DNA of 64,000 nucleotides from Anaerolineales bacterium (GTDB lineage: Bacteria > Chloroflexota > Anaerolineae > Anaerolineales > Villigracilaceae). Under the pieces are notes generated by a model. That model was not told the DNA's origin and did no database searches. It saw only the letters and a list, made by a program, of their open reading frames with translations. Every line of letters begins with the position of its first letter. Position 1 is the first letter of the stretch. Of this stretch, positions 8,128 through 17,322 are shown piece by piece. The position numbers and the translations under genes are program-made. The DNA is taken from NCBI GenBank assembly GCA_030834895.1, contig JAUQXA010000060.1, positions 1 to 64,000 on the forward strand. The letters are read 5' to 3'.

Positions 8128-9041
8128 AGTCCGCTGTCCTTTCCCAAAGTTTCGATGAAGATTTCTTCGAGCGAGACACGGTTGGGAGTCAACGCGTAAA
8201 CTTGTACGTCATGCTCGACCAGATAACGGTTGATTTGCGGCAGGTCGGATTCGCTGCGGATGGTCATGGTCAAGTGTCCATCGTCCATGCGGATGTCTTC
8301 GCCCCAGGCTGCCAGCCCGCCGACGATTTCAGCAGTCAACCCGTCGGCGCGGATGGTCAACAGCGAGATGTTTTTATCCAGCGCCGACATTTCCATCACC
8401 CGCACCACTTCGCCGTGACGGATGAACGCCACGCGGTTGCAGGTTACTTCGATCTCGCTGAGCAGATGGGAATTGAGAAAGACACTCGTGCCGTCTGCCC
8501 GCAGTTCGTGGATGATGTCGCGTACCAACCGGCGCCCCACGGGGTCGAGACCCGAAGTGGGTTCATCCAAAAAAACGAGGGCGGGATGATTCATCAGCGC
8601 CTGCGCCAGACCGATGCGTTGCAACATTCCCTTTGAAAAAGTCCGCAGTTGCTTGTGGCGGAAATCGGTCAAACCAACCCGTTCTAGAAGTTCGTCGCGC
8701 CGCAGGTTCAGGTCACGGGTGGACATGCCGAGCAGTTCGCCGTGGAGTTCGAGAAATTCGTTCGCCGTCAGCCATTCCTGAAAACGGAAGTGTTCGGGCA
8801 AAAAGCCGACCTTCGCCAAAGTCGCGCGGTCACTGAGCGGCTTGCCGAGCAAAGTCCCGCCGCCCGAAGTGGGCGACACCAATCCCAACAGCATTTTGAT
8901 GGACGTGGTCTTGCCTGCGCCGTTGGGACCCAAAAAACCAAATACCTCACCCTGCTCCACTTGCAGGGTGAGGCTCTTTACTGCGGCATGACTGCCGAAT
9001 TCTTTTCTTAGTGCTTCTGTCTTGATTGCTGGAATGCTCAT
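8124..9041 (-). CDS. ABC transporter ATP-binding protein
   Basis: A 305-residue ATPase. Walker A GPNGAGKT at 38-45, signature 'FSKGMLQR' (135-142, a variant of LSGGQ common in ABC-2 exporters), Walker B 'LVFLDEPTSGLDP' (155-167) and H-loop His192. The C-terminal ~80 residues form the small accessory domain found in CcmA/NatA-type ATPases ('DKNISLLTIRADGLTAEIVGGL'). It energises the permease encoded immediately downstream. Confidence 0.92.
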   Translation of the reverse strand: MSIPAIKTEALRKEFGSHAAVKSLTLQVEQGEVFGFLGPNGAGKTTSIKMLLGLVSPTSGGGTLLGKPLSDRATLAKVGFLPEHFRFQEWLTANEFLELHGELLGMSTRDLNLRRDELLERVGLTDFRHKQLRTFSKGMLQRIGLAQALMNHPALVFLDEPTSGLDPVGRRLVRDIIHELRADGTSVFLNSHLLSEIEVTCNRVAFIRHGEVVRVMEMSALDKNISLLTIRADGLTAEIVGGLAAWGEDIRMDDGHLTMTIRSESDLPQINRYLVEHDVQVYALTPNRVSLEEIFIETLGKDSGL

Positions 9042-9060
9042 GAGGATATTTTATACCCAC

Positions 9061-9220
9061 ATGTCATTGCGAGGGCTGCTGGTCGAGTAGGGCGAGTGGT
9101 CTTCTCGCCCGTATCGAGACCTAGCCCGACACTTGCGCCGCGCGCCAGTGCGGTGAGCAATCTCCTCATGCGTGGAGGTTGCTTCGTCGGGAAGAGCAAG
9201 AGTCCTCCTCGCAACGACAT
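9061..9220. repeat. Inverted-repeat element with GTCATTGCGAGG ends
   Basis: It begins ATGTCATTGCGAGG and ends CCTCGCAACGACAT, so the ends are near-perfect inverted copies 160 bp apart. The interior contains GCAATCTCC and GGTTGCTTCGTCGGG arms. It fills the gap between the ABC operon and the anti-sigma gene. Related copies lie at 32879-32964 and 42860-42932. No coding content is apparent; it is a MITE/REP-like non-autonomous repeat. Confidence 0.7.
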
Positions 9221-9227
9221 ATCAAAC

Positions 9228-10388
9228 TTACGGCAGTGTCTCGGCGATGGCGAAGGCGGGGGCGGTGTCGGTTCCCATGCCGCTCAGCCCGTAGATGATG
9301 CCGTCCTTGACCCAGACCAGGGCGTACTCAGGCGCGTAATCGGTGACGCGCTGGATGAGTTTGCCGGTCACGCCATCTACGGAAACATCCTGGGAAGTGG
9401 CGCGGCGCGGGACAGGGATGACGAGAGTCGAGGTCCAGTCCACGGTGGCGGTGAAGGCTGCGGCTTCCTCACGGCTCATGCCGCTGAACTCCAGACCGAT
9501 CTGAGCCAGTTGTGCCATGTCCAAATCGGCGGGCGCGTTGACCAGCGGGCTGGGCATTTGAGTGAAGACCACGCAGTCTGCGTAATCCTTGCCCATATCT
9601 TCTTCCTGCATTTCAGGCTTTTCTGTCCGCGGGTCGGGACAAGTCCCAAACGCGGTGTTCACTGCGGCGGGGATGCTGACTGAGATTTCAGCGCCGTCGA
9701 CAGATTCAGGCAGGGTGAGATCGTCCCGTCCAGCCGCTTCGATAAAAGCCTGCGCCTTGGCGCGGTCAACTGTCAGGTTGAAGGCGGAAGAGTCGGTGAC
9801 GTAGATGTGCGATGGAGTCTGGTCAGCGGGCAGGCGGACGTTGAATCCCGCGGCAGATTTGGCTTCGTCGACATTTGCCACTTCAACGGGTTCACCGGGT
9901 TCGTCGGTCACTTCGGTCGATTCCGAGATGAGTTCGCTCATCTGGCTGGCAAGCGCTTCGTTGCCGGTCATTTTTTCCAGCCCGGTCGAGTCAATGGGCA
10001 GTACAGCCACCTGCTGCACGCGGAATAGATTCAATAACTCACCGGCAAGGGCGCGGGTGGTGGGAAATGCCATCAACAGGGCAAGCGCCAAAACAGCAAT
10101 CGCGCCGTAGCGCACCACGGGAAATGCAAACCACTTTCTTAACATGGATGTCTCCTTTTGTTTTACATATTTTTCGGTAAAGCAGCTCCACGCAAAACGG
10201 ACGGATGGAACTTGTTCCGTTCCCGGAGCCAGAAACGACAGTCGGCTTGCGACGCGAAGATGTGTTCCTTTCAACTCAGCCAGTTGTCCCTGGCAATCGG
10301 CGCAGGCTTCCAGATGGGTCAGAAGACTTCCATCCAGTTCGCCATCGAGGGATGCGCGCAACTCCCCTTCGGTCAGATGTTTCTTCAT
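9228..10388 (-). CDS. Zinc-finger transmembrane anti-sigma factor
   Basis: A 386-residue protein whose ATG (10386-10388) overlaps the sigma-factor stop as ATGA. Residues 20-30 carry the HxxxCxxC zinc motif of ZAS anti-sigma factors ('HLEACADCQGQL'). A single TM helix follows near residue 95-118 ('YGAIAVLALALLMAFPTTRALAG'), then a ~265-residue extracytoplasmic sensor domain. A second ATG at 10143-10145 has a strong AAGGAGA site and could give a shorter form without the zinc finger. The expected role is to hold the adjacent ECF sigma factor at the membrane until an envelope signal releases it; the signal is unknown. Confidence 0.87.
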   Translation of the reverse strand: MKKHLTEGELRASLDGELDGSLLTHLEACADCQGQLAELKGTHLRVASRLSFLAPGTEQVPSVRFAWSCFTEKYVKQKETSMLRKWFAFPVVRYGAIAVLALALLMAFPTTRALAGELLNLFRVQQVAVLPIDSTGLEKMTGNEALASQMSELISESTEVTDEPGEPVEVANVDEAKSAAGFNVRLPADQTPSHIYVTDSSAFNLTVDRAKAQAFIEAAGRDDLTLPESVDGAEISVSIPAAVNTAFGTCPDPRTEKPEMQEEDMGKDYADCVVFTQMPSPLVNAPADLDMAQLAQIGLEFSGMSREEAAAFTATVDWTSTLVIPVPRRATSQDVSVDGVTGKLIQRVTDYAPEYALVWVKDGIIYGLSGMGTDTAPAFAIAETLP

Positions 10389-10957
10389 GCTTCCTCCTGG
10401 GCAAGCGCCCGATAACACTCTTCGAATTCGCGTTCGGCTCTCACCAGCAGCGGTCCAATGGACGTGGGTGAAAGCCCAAGGATGCCGGCAATCTCCTTGT
10501 AGGACAGTCCCGAATATCGCAAAGTCAACAACTGCGCCCCCCGTTCGCTCATCTTCGCCAGAGCCTGCCGCGCGAGGTCCTGTCGCTCCGCCTGCTCGTG
10601 GATCACGGCTGGACGAGTCTCGGGCGCTTCTTCGAGGGCGAACCTGCCCGCCTCGATCTCGTAGCGCTCGCGCCGCTTGTAGCTGCGGATCGATCTCAGC
10701 CCAAGATTGGTCGCCACCCGATACAGCCACCCGCCCAATTGGAATCCATCTTCTTTGGACGGACTCCGCTGGTACAGGCGGAAAAAGGTCTCCAGCGCCA
10801 AATCCTCCACCTCAGCTGGGTCCCCGACGAGCCTGTGCAGGATGCGATAGACGTACGCCCAGTACTCGCCAAACAGGGACTCGAACTCCCGCGAGTCTGA
10901 CTCGGTCCGCGAGGTCTCCAACAAATTGGGTCGGCGTTTTTTCATTGATTGAATCAT
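10385..10957 (-). CDS. ECF RNA polymerase sigma factor
   Basis: A 190-residue sigma-70-family factor with only regions 2 and 4. Region 2 is 'FESLFGEYWAYVYRILHRLVGDPAEVEDLALETFFRLYQ' with 'GGWLYRVATNLGLRSIRSYKRR'. Region 4 is 'LRYSGLSYKEIAGILGLSPTSIGPLLVRAEREF'. A second ATG four codons in (MKKRRP) is an alternative start. It is translationally coupled to its anti-sigma factor. It probably autoregulates this two-gene operon, but no clear ECF promoter could be assigned in 10958-11030. Confidence 0.92.
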   Translation of the reverse strand: MIQSMKKRRPNLLETSRTESDSREFESLFGEYWAYVYRILHRLVGDPAEVEDLALETFFRLYQRSPSKEDGFQLGGWLYRVATNLGLRSIRSYKRRERYEIEAGRFALEEAPETRPAVIHEQAERQDLARQALAKMSERGAQLLTLRYSGLSYKEIAGILGLSPTSIGPLLVRAEREFEECYRALAQEEA

Positions 10958-11033
10958 ACTCTTGTACGGCTGTTTTGTGCGATTGAACCTGTCCTACATC
11001 TATAATCCCGCCCGAGGTGGAAATAAGACACGA

Positions 11034-11062
11034 TGTAGGGGCGAGGTAACCTCGCCCCTACA
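11034..11062. repeat. GTAGGGGCGAGGT palindrome (REP-like)
   Basis: Two 14-bp arms (TGTAGGGGCGAGGT and its complement) surround a single A. The element lies between divergent transcription units. A relative with GTAGGGGGCGGG arms and a T-tail lies at 27727-27760. It could fold as a hairpin. Confidence 0.75.
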
Positions 11063-11111
11063 ATTAAATCAATTACAATGAAGATGAAAATACCCGTCAG
11101 AGGAGAAAACC

Positions 11112-11894
11112 ATGCGACTCGAAACCATCACCCGCATGCCGAAAAAACAAACCCACAAGACACCTCTGCTCTTTGTCCATGGGATGTGGCACGGGGCCTG
11201 GTGCTGGGACGAGTTCTTCCTGCCTTATTTTGCCGAGCAGGGCTATCACGTTACCGCATTAAGCCTGCGCGGACACGCCGGCAGCGAAGGAAAAATCCGC
11301 GGCTGTACGATCGAAGAATATGTCCGCGATGTAGAGCAGATTGCAAAAACTCTCGATACACCGCCTGTGGTCATCGGGCACTCGATGGGCGGATTCCTCA
11401 CGCAGAAATATCTGGAACGGAACGACGCGCCCACCGCTGTGCTGTTGTCATCGGCTCCACATTATGGCCTATGGCCGGCTTTGTTCCACCTCGTTGCCCG
11501 GCGTCCCTTAGTGGTGTTGAAGGCGTTGGTCCAATGGCGGATGCGTCCCGTGGTGGAGACCCCCGAAGCCGCACGTTGGGCATTGTTTTCAGCCGACATG
11601 CCCAAGAAGCAGATGTTGAAATACTACAAAAGATTGAACGACGAGTCCTTCCGCATGTTCATCGACCTGCTTGGCTTGAACCTCGCCCATCCGAAGAAGG
11701 TCAAAACCCCACTGCTCATCCTCGGCGCGGAAAAGGACAACGCCATCCCCCCAAGCCAAGTCCATGTTACGGCGCGGGCATACGGGGTGCGGGCGGAGAT
11801 CTTCCCGAACATGGCGCACGACATGATGCTCGAAAAAGATTGGGAATCCGTCGCCAAACGGATATTGGATTGGTTGAATGAAAGAGGAGTATAA
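11112..11894 (+). CDS. Alpha/beta-hydrolase fold protein
   Basis: A 260-residue protein with AGGAG upstream. The oxyanion region is 'LLFVHGMWHGAWCW'. The nucleophile is Ser91 in 'GHSMGG', the acid is Asp in 'LGAEKDNAIPPSQ', and the His is in 'PNMAHDMML', so the triad is complete. The pattern resembles esterases/lipases and plant-type methyl-esterase-like hydrolases. No signal peptide is present, so it acts in the cytoplasm. The next gene, another alpha/beta hydrolase with a lipoprotein signal, starts 2 bp after its stop. The substrate is unknown. Confidence 0.88.
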   Translation: MRLETITRMPKKQTHKTPLLFVHGMWHGAWCWDEFFLPYFAEQGYHVTALSLRGHAGSEGKIRGCTIEEYVRDVEQIAKTLDTPPVVIGHSMGGFLTQKYLERNDAPTAVLLSSAPHYGLWPALFHLVARRPLVVLKALVQWRMRPVVETPEAARWALFSADMPKKQMLKYYKRLNDESFRMFIDLLGLNLAHPKKVKTPLLILGAEKDNAIPPSQVHVTARAYGVRAEIFPNMAHDMMLEKDWESVAKRILDWLNERGV

Positions 11895-11896
11895 CG

Positions 11897-13885
11897 ATGA
11901 AGAAATCACTTGCTGTCTTGATCGCTCTTTTGTTTTTCGCGCAGGCTTGCGGACCCGTGACGCCGATGCCCACAGCCACACCGCCAGACGTATCCCCGAC
12001 AACTGTCAGCGTGACCGAGGCTCCCACTGCACGCTCTGCGCCAGCAGTCGGCTTGGAAGCGTTGGGCGGGGAACCCTGTCCCAACAGCGATTTCACCTGC
12101 GTCACGTTGACCGTCCCGTTGAATCATTTTGATTCACAAGACAAGCGCACCACAGAGGTTGTCTTTGCCATCCTTCCCGCGACAGGCGAACGCAAAGGCA
12201 TGTTTGTCACCGCCACGGGCGGGCCCGGCACGGCGGGACTGGCAAGCGCTGACGGCTATACCGCCGCCTTCGACCCATCCATCCCCGAACATTTCGATAT
12301 TGTCTTCTTCGACCAGCGCGGTGTGGGACTGTCTGGCGGACTGCAATGCGTGGATGCCACAATTAAGTTTTACAGCGCCAGTTGGAGCGCGGTCACTCCT
12401 GAAGAGGAATCCGCCTTGGTGGAAACGGCCCATAAGTTTTCAACCGACTGCATTACCGAAATGGGCGACCCGGAAATTCTGCCGTATCTCGGAACCGAAC
12501 AGGCGGTGGAGGATTTGGAGGCGTTCAGGCAGGCGATGGGCGAAGAGAAGTTCTGGCTCTATGGCGAAAGCTATGGCACGCAATATGCCCAGACTTATGC
12601 TGCCGCACACCCGGATCGTTTGGCGGGATTGATCCTTGATGGAACAGTGGACTTGACTCTTTCGGGGTTGGGTTTCCTAAAGGAACAGGCACAGGCATTC
12701 AGCGATACTTTGACATCGACCCTCGATGCCTGCAACAATGATGAGTTCTGCGCCGAGTCGATGGGCGGCGGTGATGCAATCGCGGCTTACGATAAACTGG
12801 CGGCACGGCTCAAACAATCTCCACTGAAGTTTGACTTTCCCCTGCCTTCAGGTGGATCGTCCCAACGCGAGTTTACTTTCTCCGACCTTGAAACGGTTGC
12901 CGCAGACTCCCTGTATGCGGAAACACAGCGAATGATCTTTCTACGGGCGCTTGCAGCTTACTCTCAAACAGAAGACCTTGTGCCGTTAGCGCGACTCCTT
13001 TACATCGCGTTGGGGCTTGACCCCGAAACACTGGATGCCATCCCCGATCCCACTTATTCGGATGCAGTCTATTACGGCGTGGAATGCCGCGACTACAATT
13101 ATTTCAGCGGCACGCCCGAAGAAAGCGCCAGGGCTTACCTTCGCGCTGGGGATGACCTGGATTTCAGTCAGCCTTATCTTTCCTCGATATTTTACGGCGA
13201 CCTGCCCTGTGCTTTCTGGCCTCATGCAATCGAAGATAACACACGTCCCACGCCGTTGACCGCGGATGGGATTCCCACGCTGGTGCTTGGCGCGGTTGCC
13301 GACCCCGCGACGCCAGTCCAGAACGGACGGAGCGTGTTCAAGCACCTTTTAGATGGCTACCTCGTCACGCAGGATGGTGGTCCGCACATCATCTTTGGAC
13401 GTGGCGTTTCCTGCGTGGATGACCTCGTGACCGATTTTTTAGTCAACGACCAGACGCCTCCCGAACGCGAGACAACCTGCGAAGGTGCTGTGGTCAGCGA
13501 TTTCGTACCGCCAATTCCTGTGAATGCTTCGCAATTTAGCAGCCTGCTTGATTTATTCTATTCTGTGGATGACGAAATTTATTACCTACCCGAATATTAT
13601 TACTGGGATATGTCCACGCCGACGTCTGTTGGCTGTCCATTTGGCGGAATCCTGTCTTTTGAAGCCACCGACATAGGTGACGCGCTGACGCTGGATAACT
13701 GCTCGTTCTCTGAAGGCTTTACCATGACCGGTAGCGGCTCGAATAACTACGACGAAGGTTCATTCAGTCTCGAAGTGGATGTCACTGGCTTGAAAGACGG
13801 CTCTCTAACCTACACTCGCGATGGCAATGGGACTCTCCGCGTCAACGGGACGTATGGCGGTGAGGTAATTGAGCTTACAAGGTGA
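11897..13885 (+). CDS. Exported alpha/beta hydrolase with TAP-like C-terminus (probable lipoprotein)
   Basis: A 662-residue protein. Its Shine-Dalgarno (GAGGAG) lies inside the preceding gene's end. The signal sequence 'MKKSLAVLIALLFFAQAC' ends in an atypical lipobox (Cys18), then a Pro/Thr linker. The hydrolase core has 'TATGGPGTAG' (oxyanion) and Ser in 'YGESYGTQYAQTYAAAHPDRLAGLILDG', as in tripeptidyl aminopeptidases and proline iminopeptidase-like S33 enzymes. A TAP-like C-terminal part (about 430-530) carries 'PTLVLGAVADPATPVQNG' (acid) and 'DGGPHIIF' (His). A further ~130-residue beta-rich tail follows. Role: likely an extracytoplasmic peptidase or esterase feeding on short peptides. 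Confidence 0.88.
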   Translation: MKKSLAVLIALLFFAQACGPVTPMPTATPPDVSPTTVSVTEAPTARSAPAVGLEALGGEPCPNSDFTCVTLTVPLNHFDSQDKRTTEVVFAILPATGERKGMFVTATGGPGTAGLASADGYTAAFDPSIPEHFDIVFFDQRGVGLSGGLQCVDATIKFYSASWSAVTPEEESALVETAHKFSTDCITEMGDPEILPYLGTEQAVEDLEAFRQAMGEEKFWLYGESYGTQYAQTYAAAHPDRLAGLILDGTVDLTLSGLGFLKEQAQAFSDTLTSTLDACNNDEFCAESMGGGDAIAAYDKLAARLKQSPLKFDFPLPSGGSSQREFTFSDLETVAADSLYAETQRMIFLRALAAYSQTEDLVPLARLLYIALGLDPETLDAIPDPTYSDAVYYGVECRDYNYFSGTPEESARAYLRAGDDLDFSQPYLSSIFYGDLPCAFWPHAIEDNTRPTPLTADGIPTLVLGAVADPATPVQNGRSVFKHLLDGYLVTQDGGPHIIFGRGVSCVDDLVTDFLVNDQTPPERETTCEGAVVSDFVPPIPVNASQFSSLLDLFYSVDDEIYYLPEYYYWDMSTPTSVGCPFGGILSFEATDIGDALTLDNCSFSEGFTMTGSGSNNYDEGSFSLEVDVTGLKDGSLTYTRDGNGTLRVNGTYGGEVIELTR

Positions 13886-13918
13886 TAATCGCCGATCCGC
13901 AAAAATTGTTGTCACCCA

Positions 13919-14491
13919 TTACTTCTTATTCGTCCAGATGCCCGGCAGAGTGTTGATTTCACGCAAATCTGATTCAGCCAATTGATAATTTTCGACTTTG
14001 CGCATATTGTCCAATCCGGTGAATTTGACTGGCGCTTTCGAAATGTCATCTAGCGTTGACCAGCCTGCAAGCATGACTTTCACAGGCGCGCCCACGATTC
14101 CTTCCACGTCGACCACACACCAAATGACGATGTCGGCTTTCTTTTTCAAATCGGGAAATTGATCGACGGAGATGCAACGTCCCAACTCCTGCCAATAATC
14201 TTTGCTCCAGGTTTTCACCTCGATTCGCAGGATTTTTTTGTACCCGCGGATTTTCACCACAATATCCGTAAGGTTCTCTCTGTCGGGGAAATGGAAATGG
14301 GAATCCAGTTTCAGTTTTTGATTGAGCAGGAACCTTTCAACCGCAAGTTCCCCCAATTTTCCTTTGAAATGCGAGTTCAGACGGTTGTTGTAATATCCGC
14401 GCTGACTCTCCCACCGTGAAAACGACGCGCGAGCGGTCTCAGCCGCCCATTGGACATCCGCAGTAGAAAGTTCGATTTCAAGGCTATCCAT
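13919..14491 (-). CDS. PD-(D/E)xK nuclease-fold hypothetical protein
   Basis: A 190-residue soluble protein. 'GKLGELAVERFL' (about 43-54), then 'LTDIVVKIRGYKKILRIEVKTWSKDYW', give the E...D...ExK arrangement of restriction-endonuclease-like folds (E48, D around 76, E-V-K around 91-93). The remainder does not match a family I recognise. There is no methyltransferase neighbour, so a restriction system is not supported. It stands alone, convergent with the hydrolase gene on one side and divergent from the beta-helix gene on the other. Confidence 0.72.
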   Translation of the reverse strand: MDSLEIELSTADVQWAAETARASFSRWESQRGYYNNRLNSHFKGKLGELAVERFLLNQKLKLDSHFHFPDRENLTDIVVKIRGYKKILRIEVKTWSKDYWQELGRCISVDQFPDLKKKADIVIWCVVDVEGIVGAPVKVMLAGWSTLDDISKAPVKFTGLDNMRKVENYQLAESDLREINTLPGIWTNKK

Positions 14492-14628
14492 TGCTGACGA
14501 ATTATATCCCCAGGCAAATTCAAACTGAAGCCAATCTTCGAGCCACGCAAGGTGTGCAGAGAGAGTTTGTCAATAAACCAAATGGGGGAGTATTGATTTG
14601 CAAAATTGTAAGTGAAAAATAGAACATA

Positions 14629-14656
14629 TTGACCTCGAAAAATAATTGCCTACACT
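14629..14656 (+). promoter_or_regulatory. Candidate sigma-70 promoter of the beta-helix gene
   Basis: TTGACC (14629-14634) and TACACT (14651-14656) are separated by 16 bp and lie about 50 bp upstream of ATG 14706. The surrounding 14570-14700 is AT-rich, in contrast to the flanking genes. AGGAGG precedes the start codon. Confidence 0.5.
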
Positions 14657-14705
14657 AAAATCATCATCAAAATCAGTGCAGTTATGGAAATATAGGAGGA
14701 ACAAA

Positions 14706-17267
14706 ATGTCCCGAAATGCGAACAAATTCATGTTTTTGTTGATGGTTCTTGCCATGCTGCTTTCGAGCGCCATTGGCACAACCCCGGTCTACGCTGATGA
14801 TGGCGTCACGGCAGGTGAAACGTCCGAACCGGTGGGCGGGGAAACACCGCCGGTGGAAGATGCCGTCCCCCCTGAACCTTCAGGTGACGAGGTCACACCC
14901 AGCGAGGAACAACCCACACCTGTCGAGGAATCCACTCCCGTCTCGGAAATCCTTGAACAACTACCCGGGGAGACAGAGGTGACGGTGGTCAATGAGGAGG
15001 GTGAGGTCGAACCGCTGGCCAGTATAGTGGCGGCAGAGATCGTCCAAAGTGGCGATCCGCGCTATACCCTTTCAGGTACAACCTATTACTTCATGCCGAT
15101 TGGTGGCTGCGGTGCTTTGACGAACTGTACAGAGTCTGCCACGCCCATCCAGGCTGCGATCAATGCGCTTAGTGGCGCGGGCGGGACACCGGATGATGGC
15201 ACGATCTACATCGATGCCGGGACCTACGCAGAAAATGTGACCATCGACGGAAACGCGTGGGGCGGAGGCGGCAGTACACCTGCTTCGTTGACCCTCAATG
15301 GCGCGGGCAGCGCCACCACCATTCTGGATGGCCGGTTGAGCGTCACAAACATGAATATCTTCACCCTTTCCGGGCTGGCAATCGTCGATAACGACACATC
15401 CGGCAATGCCACTTATTTGGATATTTCGAATGACGGCGGTCTGGACCTGTACGACGTGAGCGTTACAAACAACGCCGGGGATGGCGCAATCTTGACCGGC
15501 GGCACTGGCGATGTTACTGTCAGCAACAGTGAATTCAATGGCAGCAGCCTGACGGGACTCTACATCGACACGTTTGGCAGCGCCACACTGACCGATGTCA
15601 CCGCAACCGGGAACGGCTATGGGCTGGATATCATCGCGGATCAGGGCATCGATTTGACGAATGTCAACGCTTCAGACAATGACTATTTCGGAGCCATTCT
15701 CGATACCACCTATGGCACCGGGGCAATTACCGTTAACAGCAGCGATTTCGGTATGGATGCCACTTCTGGTAATGGCTGGACGGGCTTGCACGCGGAATCT
15801 GGCAGCACGATTACTCTAAATAGTGTGGTCGCATCCTACAACGGCACCAACGGCGCTTACCTTGTGGCGGAAGGCAATATTTCCGTCAACAACAGCACAT
15901 TCAATAACAATGTAAACTTCAACTATCCCGAAGACCCCGGCCTGTTCGCATTGAGCAATGGCGGAAATATCACACTAAACAGTGTGACTGCCAATAATAA
16001 TGTCTACGGGGCAGGAGCTGTATTGAACACCAGCGGCGCTGGCACAGTCACTGTCACCGGGGGGCAGTACAACGGGAACGGCACATTCGGCGTCCAGTCC
16101 AAGAGTGAGAATGGCAACATTACGCTCAATGGCGTCACCGCCTCTTTCAACCATGTCAAAGGCGCCTACCTGAACTCCTGCGGAACTGGAAATATCTTCA
16201 TCAACAATAACAGCAGCTTCATCGAAAACGGCTCGTATGGCATTTATGCCAGTACCGCCAAGGGGAATATCAATGTGGATCTCGTCACGGTTACCGGCGA
16301 CAACGGAGTAGATGATGCCGTGGTTGGAGAAGCAGACAACTTGACCGATTATGGCGCAGTGCTCGTCGCAGGAACCGGCGATGTCTTTGTCAGCAACAGT
16401 TCGTTCAACCTCAACACCAACGTCGGTCTTAAGGTCGTCAGCGGTGGGCAGGTCGATCTGGTGAACGTGGTCGCCGACCAGAACGGCGGCAACGGCATCG
16501 AAGTCTATAGCACCTCGACCGCCCAGCCCATCTGTTCGGGAGATAGTCCTGTAAATATCACAGTCAACGTAGATGGTGGCACTTTTACCAATAACGGCGG
16601 CTATGGTCTGTTGGTCAAGCCCGGTCCGCAAGGGACACTGGTCTTCGCCAATCCATCCACATTTGGCGGCAACGCTCTGGGCGATTACCTGCTCGACTTA
16701 AGCCAGGGATACAAGGATTGCACTCCCGAACCCAAGGACCCGCCTGTCAAAAAGGAACCAAAGGTTGTCGATGTCCCATCCACTGGCGGACCCGTCGTGG
16801 AACAGGAATGCGACACATACACCAGTACCATTCTAAATTTACCCAATGGCACCTCGGTGGAGATTGGTTGCCCATTCACAGGGTTTAACAAGCTGGAAGA
16901 AGTTTCATTAGCAGACCTACCCGGACCGTTGGGAGATGGGATAACTTTCGAGGCAGCCATCATGCTCGGCCTGATCGACGCCGAGGGCAACATCCTCCTC
17001 AATGAGGATGGAACTGTCACGGTCAAATTCATGATCCCGACAGATGCACGTGGCAGACGGCACTCGATCCTGTTCTGGGATGCGACATTGAATGACGGAC
17101 AAGGAGGCTGGATACAGCTACCGCCTTATGAAATCGGCACCAGTTTCCCGCTCAATCCAGACAACCCGGACGATCCTCGCACCATCATCTCGGGCGTCAA
17201 ACAGGTTGGAGATACAGTTACGGTGACTGTCAACTTCCCCGGTATCTTTGTGCTTGTCACCCGCTAA
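14706..17267 (+). CDS. Secreted parallel beta-helix repeat protein
   Basis: An 853-residue protein. ATG 14706 has AGGAGG upstream and begins a clear signal peptide, probably cut after 'TTPVYA'. Residues 30-95 are a Pro/Glu/Thr-rich acidic linker. About 100-650 is a right-handed beta-helix with repeating turns such as 'GDVTVSNSEFNGSS', 'ITLNSVVASYNGTNGAYLV' and 'GAITVNSSDFGM', as in polysaccharide lyases and adhesins. A Pro-rich hinge (about 690-720) leads to a compact C-terminal domain ending 'TVTVNFPGIFVLVTR'. No transmembrane anchor or sorting motif is visible. It is likely a surface or secreted carbohydrate-binding or adhesive protein; catalytic residues cannot be assigned. A terminator follows directly. 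Confidence 0.88.
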   Translation: MSRNANKFMFLLMVLAMLLSSAIGTTPVYADDGVTAGETSEPVGGETPPVEDAVPPEPSGDEVTPSEEQPTPVEESTPVSEILEQLPGETEVTVVNEEGEVEPLASIVAAEIVQSGDPRYTLSGTTYYFMPIGGCGALTNCTESATPIQAAINALSGAGGTPDDGTIYIDAGTYAENVTIDGNAWGGGGSTPASLTLNGAGSATTILDGRLSVTNMNIFTLSGLAIVDNDTSGNATYLDISNDGGLDLYDVSVTNNAGDGAILTGGTGDVTVSNSEFNGSSLTGLYIDTFGSATLTDVTATGNGYGLDIIADQGIDLTNVNASDNDYFGAILDTTYGTGAITVNSSDFGMDATSGNGWTGLHAESGSTITLNSVVASYNGTNGAYLVAEGNISVNNSTFNNNVNFNYPEDPGLFALSNGGNITLNSVTANNNVYGAGAVLNTSGAGTVTVTGGQYNGNGTFGVQSKSENGNITLNGVTASFNHVKGAYLNSCGTGNIFINNNSSFIENGSYGIYASTAKGNINVDLVTVTGDNGVDDAVVGEADNLTDYGAVLVAGTGDVFVSNSSFNLNTNVGLKVVSGGQVDLVNVVADQNGGNGIEVYSTSTAQPICSGDSPVNITVNVDGGTFTNNGGYGLLVKPGPQGTLVFANPSTFGGNALGDYLLDLSQGYKDCTPEPKDPPVKKEPKVVDVPSTGGPVVEQECDTYTSTILNLPNGTSVEIGCPFTGFNKLEEVSLADLPGPLGDGITFEAAIMLGLIDAEGNILLNEDGTVTVKFMIPTDARGRRHSILFWDATLNDGQGGWIQLPPYEIGTSFPLNPDNPDDPRTIISGVKQVGDTVTVTVNFPGIFVLVTR

Positions 17268-17285
17268 TTCCATTTCGCTTATCTG

Positions 17286-17318
17286 AAAAAATTCCCCGCA
17301 GACTGCGGGGAATTTTTT
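17286..17318. terminator. Bidirectional rho-independent terminator
   Basis: A 15-bp stem (ATTCCCCGCA with A-run; loop GAC 17301-17303; TGCGGGGAAT with T-run). A-run on the left and T-run on the right let it serve both convergent genes, the beta-helix gene (+) and the cyclase-family gene (-). Confidence 0.9.
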
Positions 17319-17322
17319 ATAA

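Noticed and set aside
10389..10730. 114-codon upstream extension of the anti-sigma frame
   Set aside because: It overlaps the sigma factor in another frame and the ATGA-coupled start at 10388 gives the conserved zinc-finger start.
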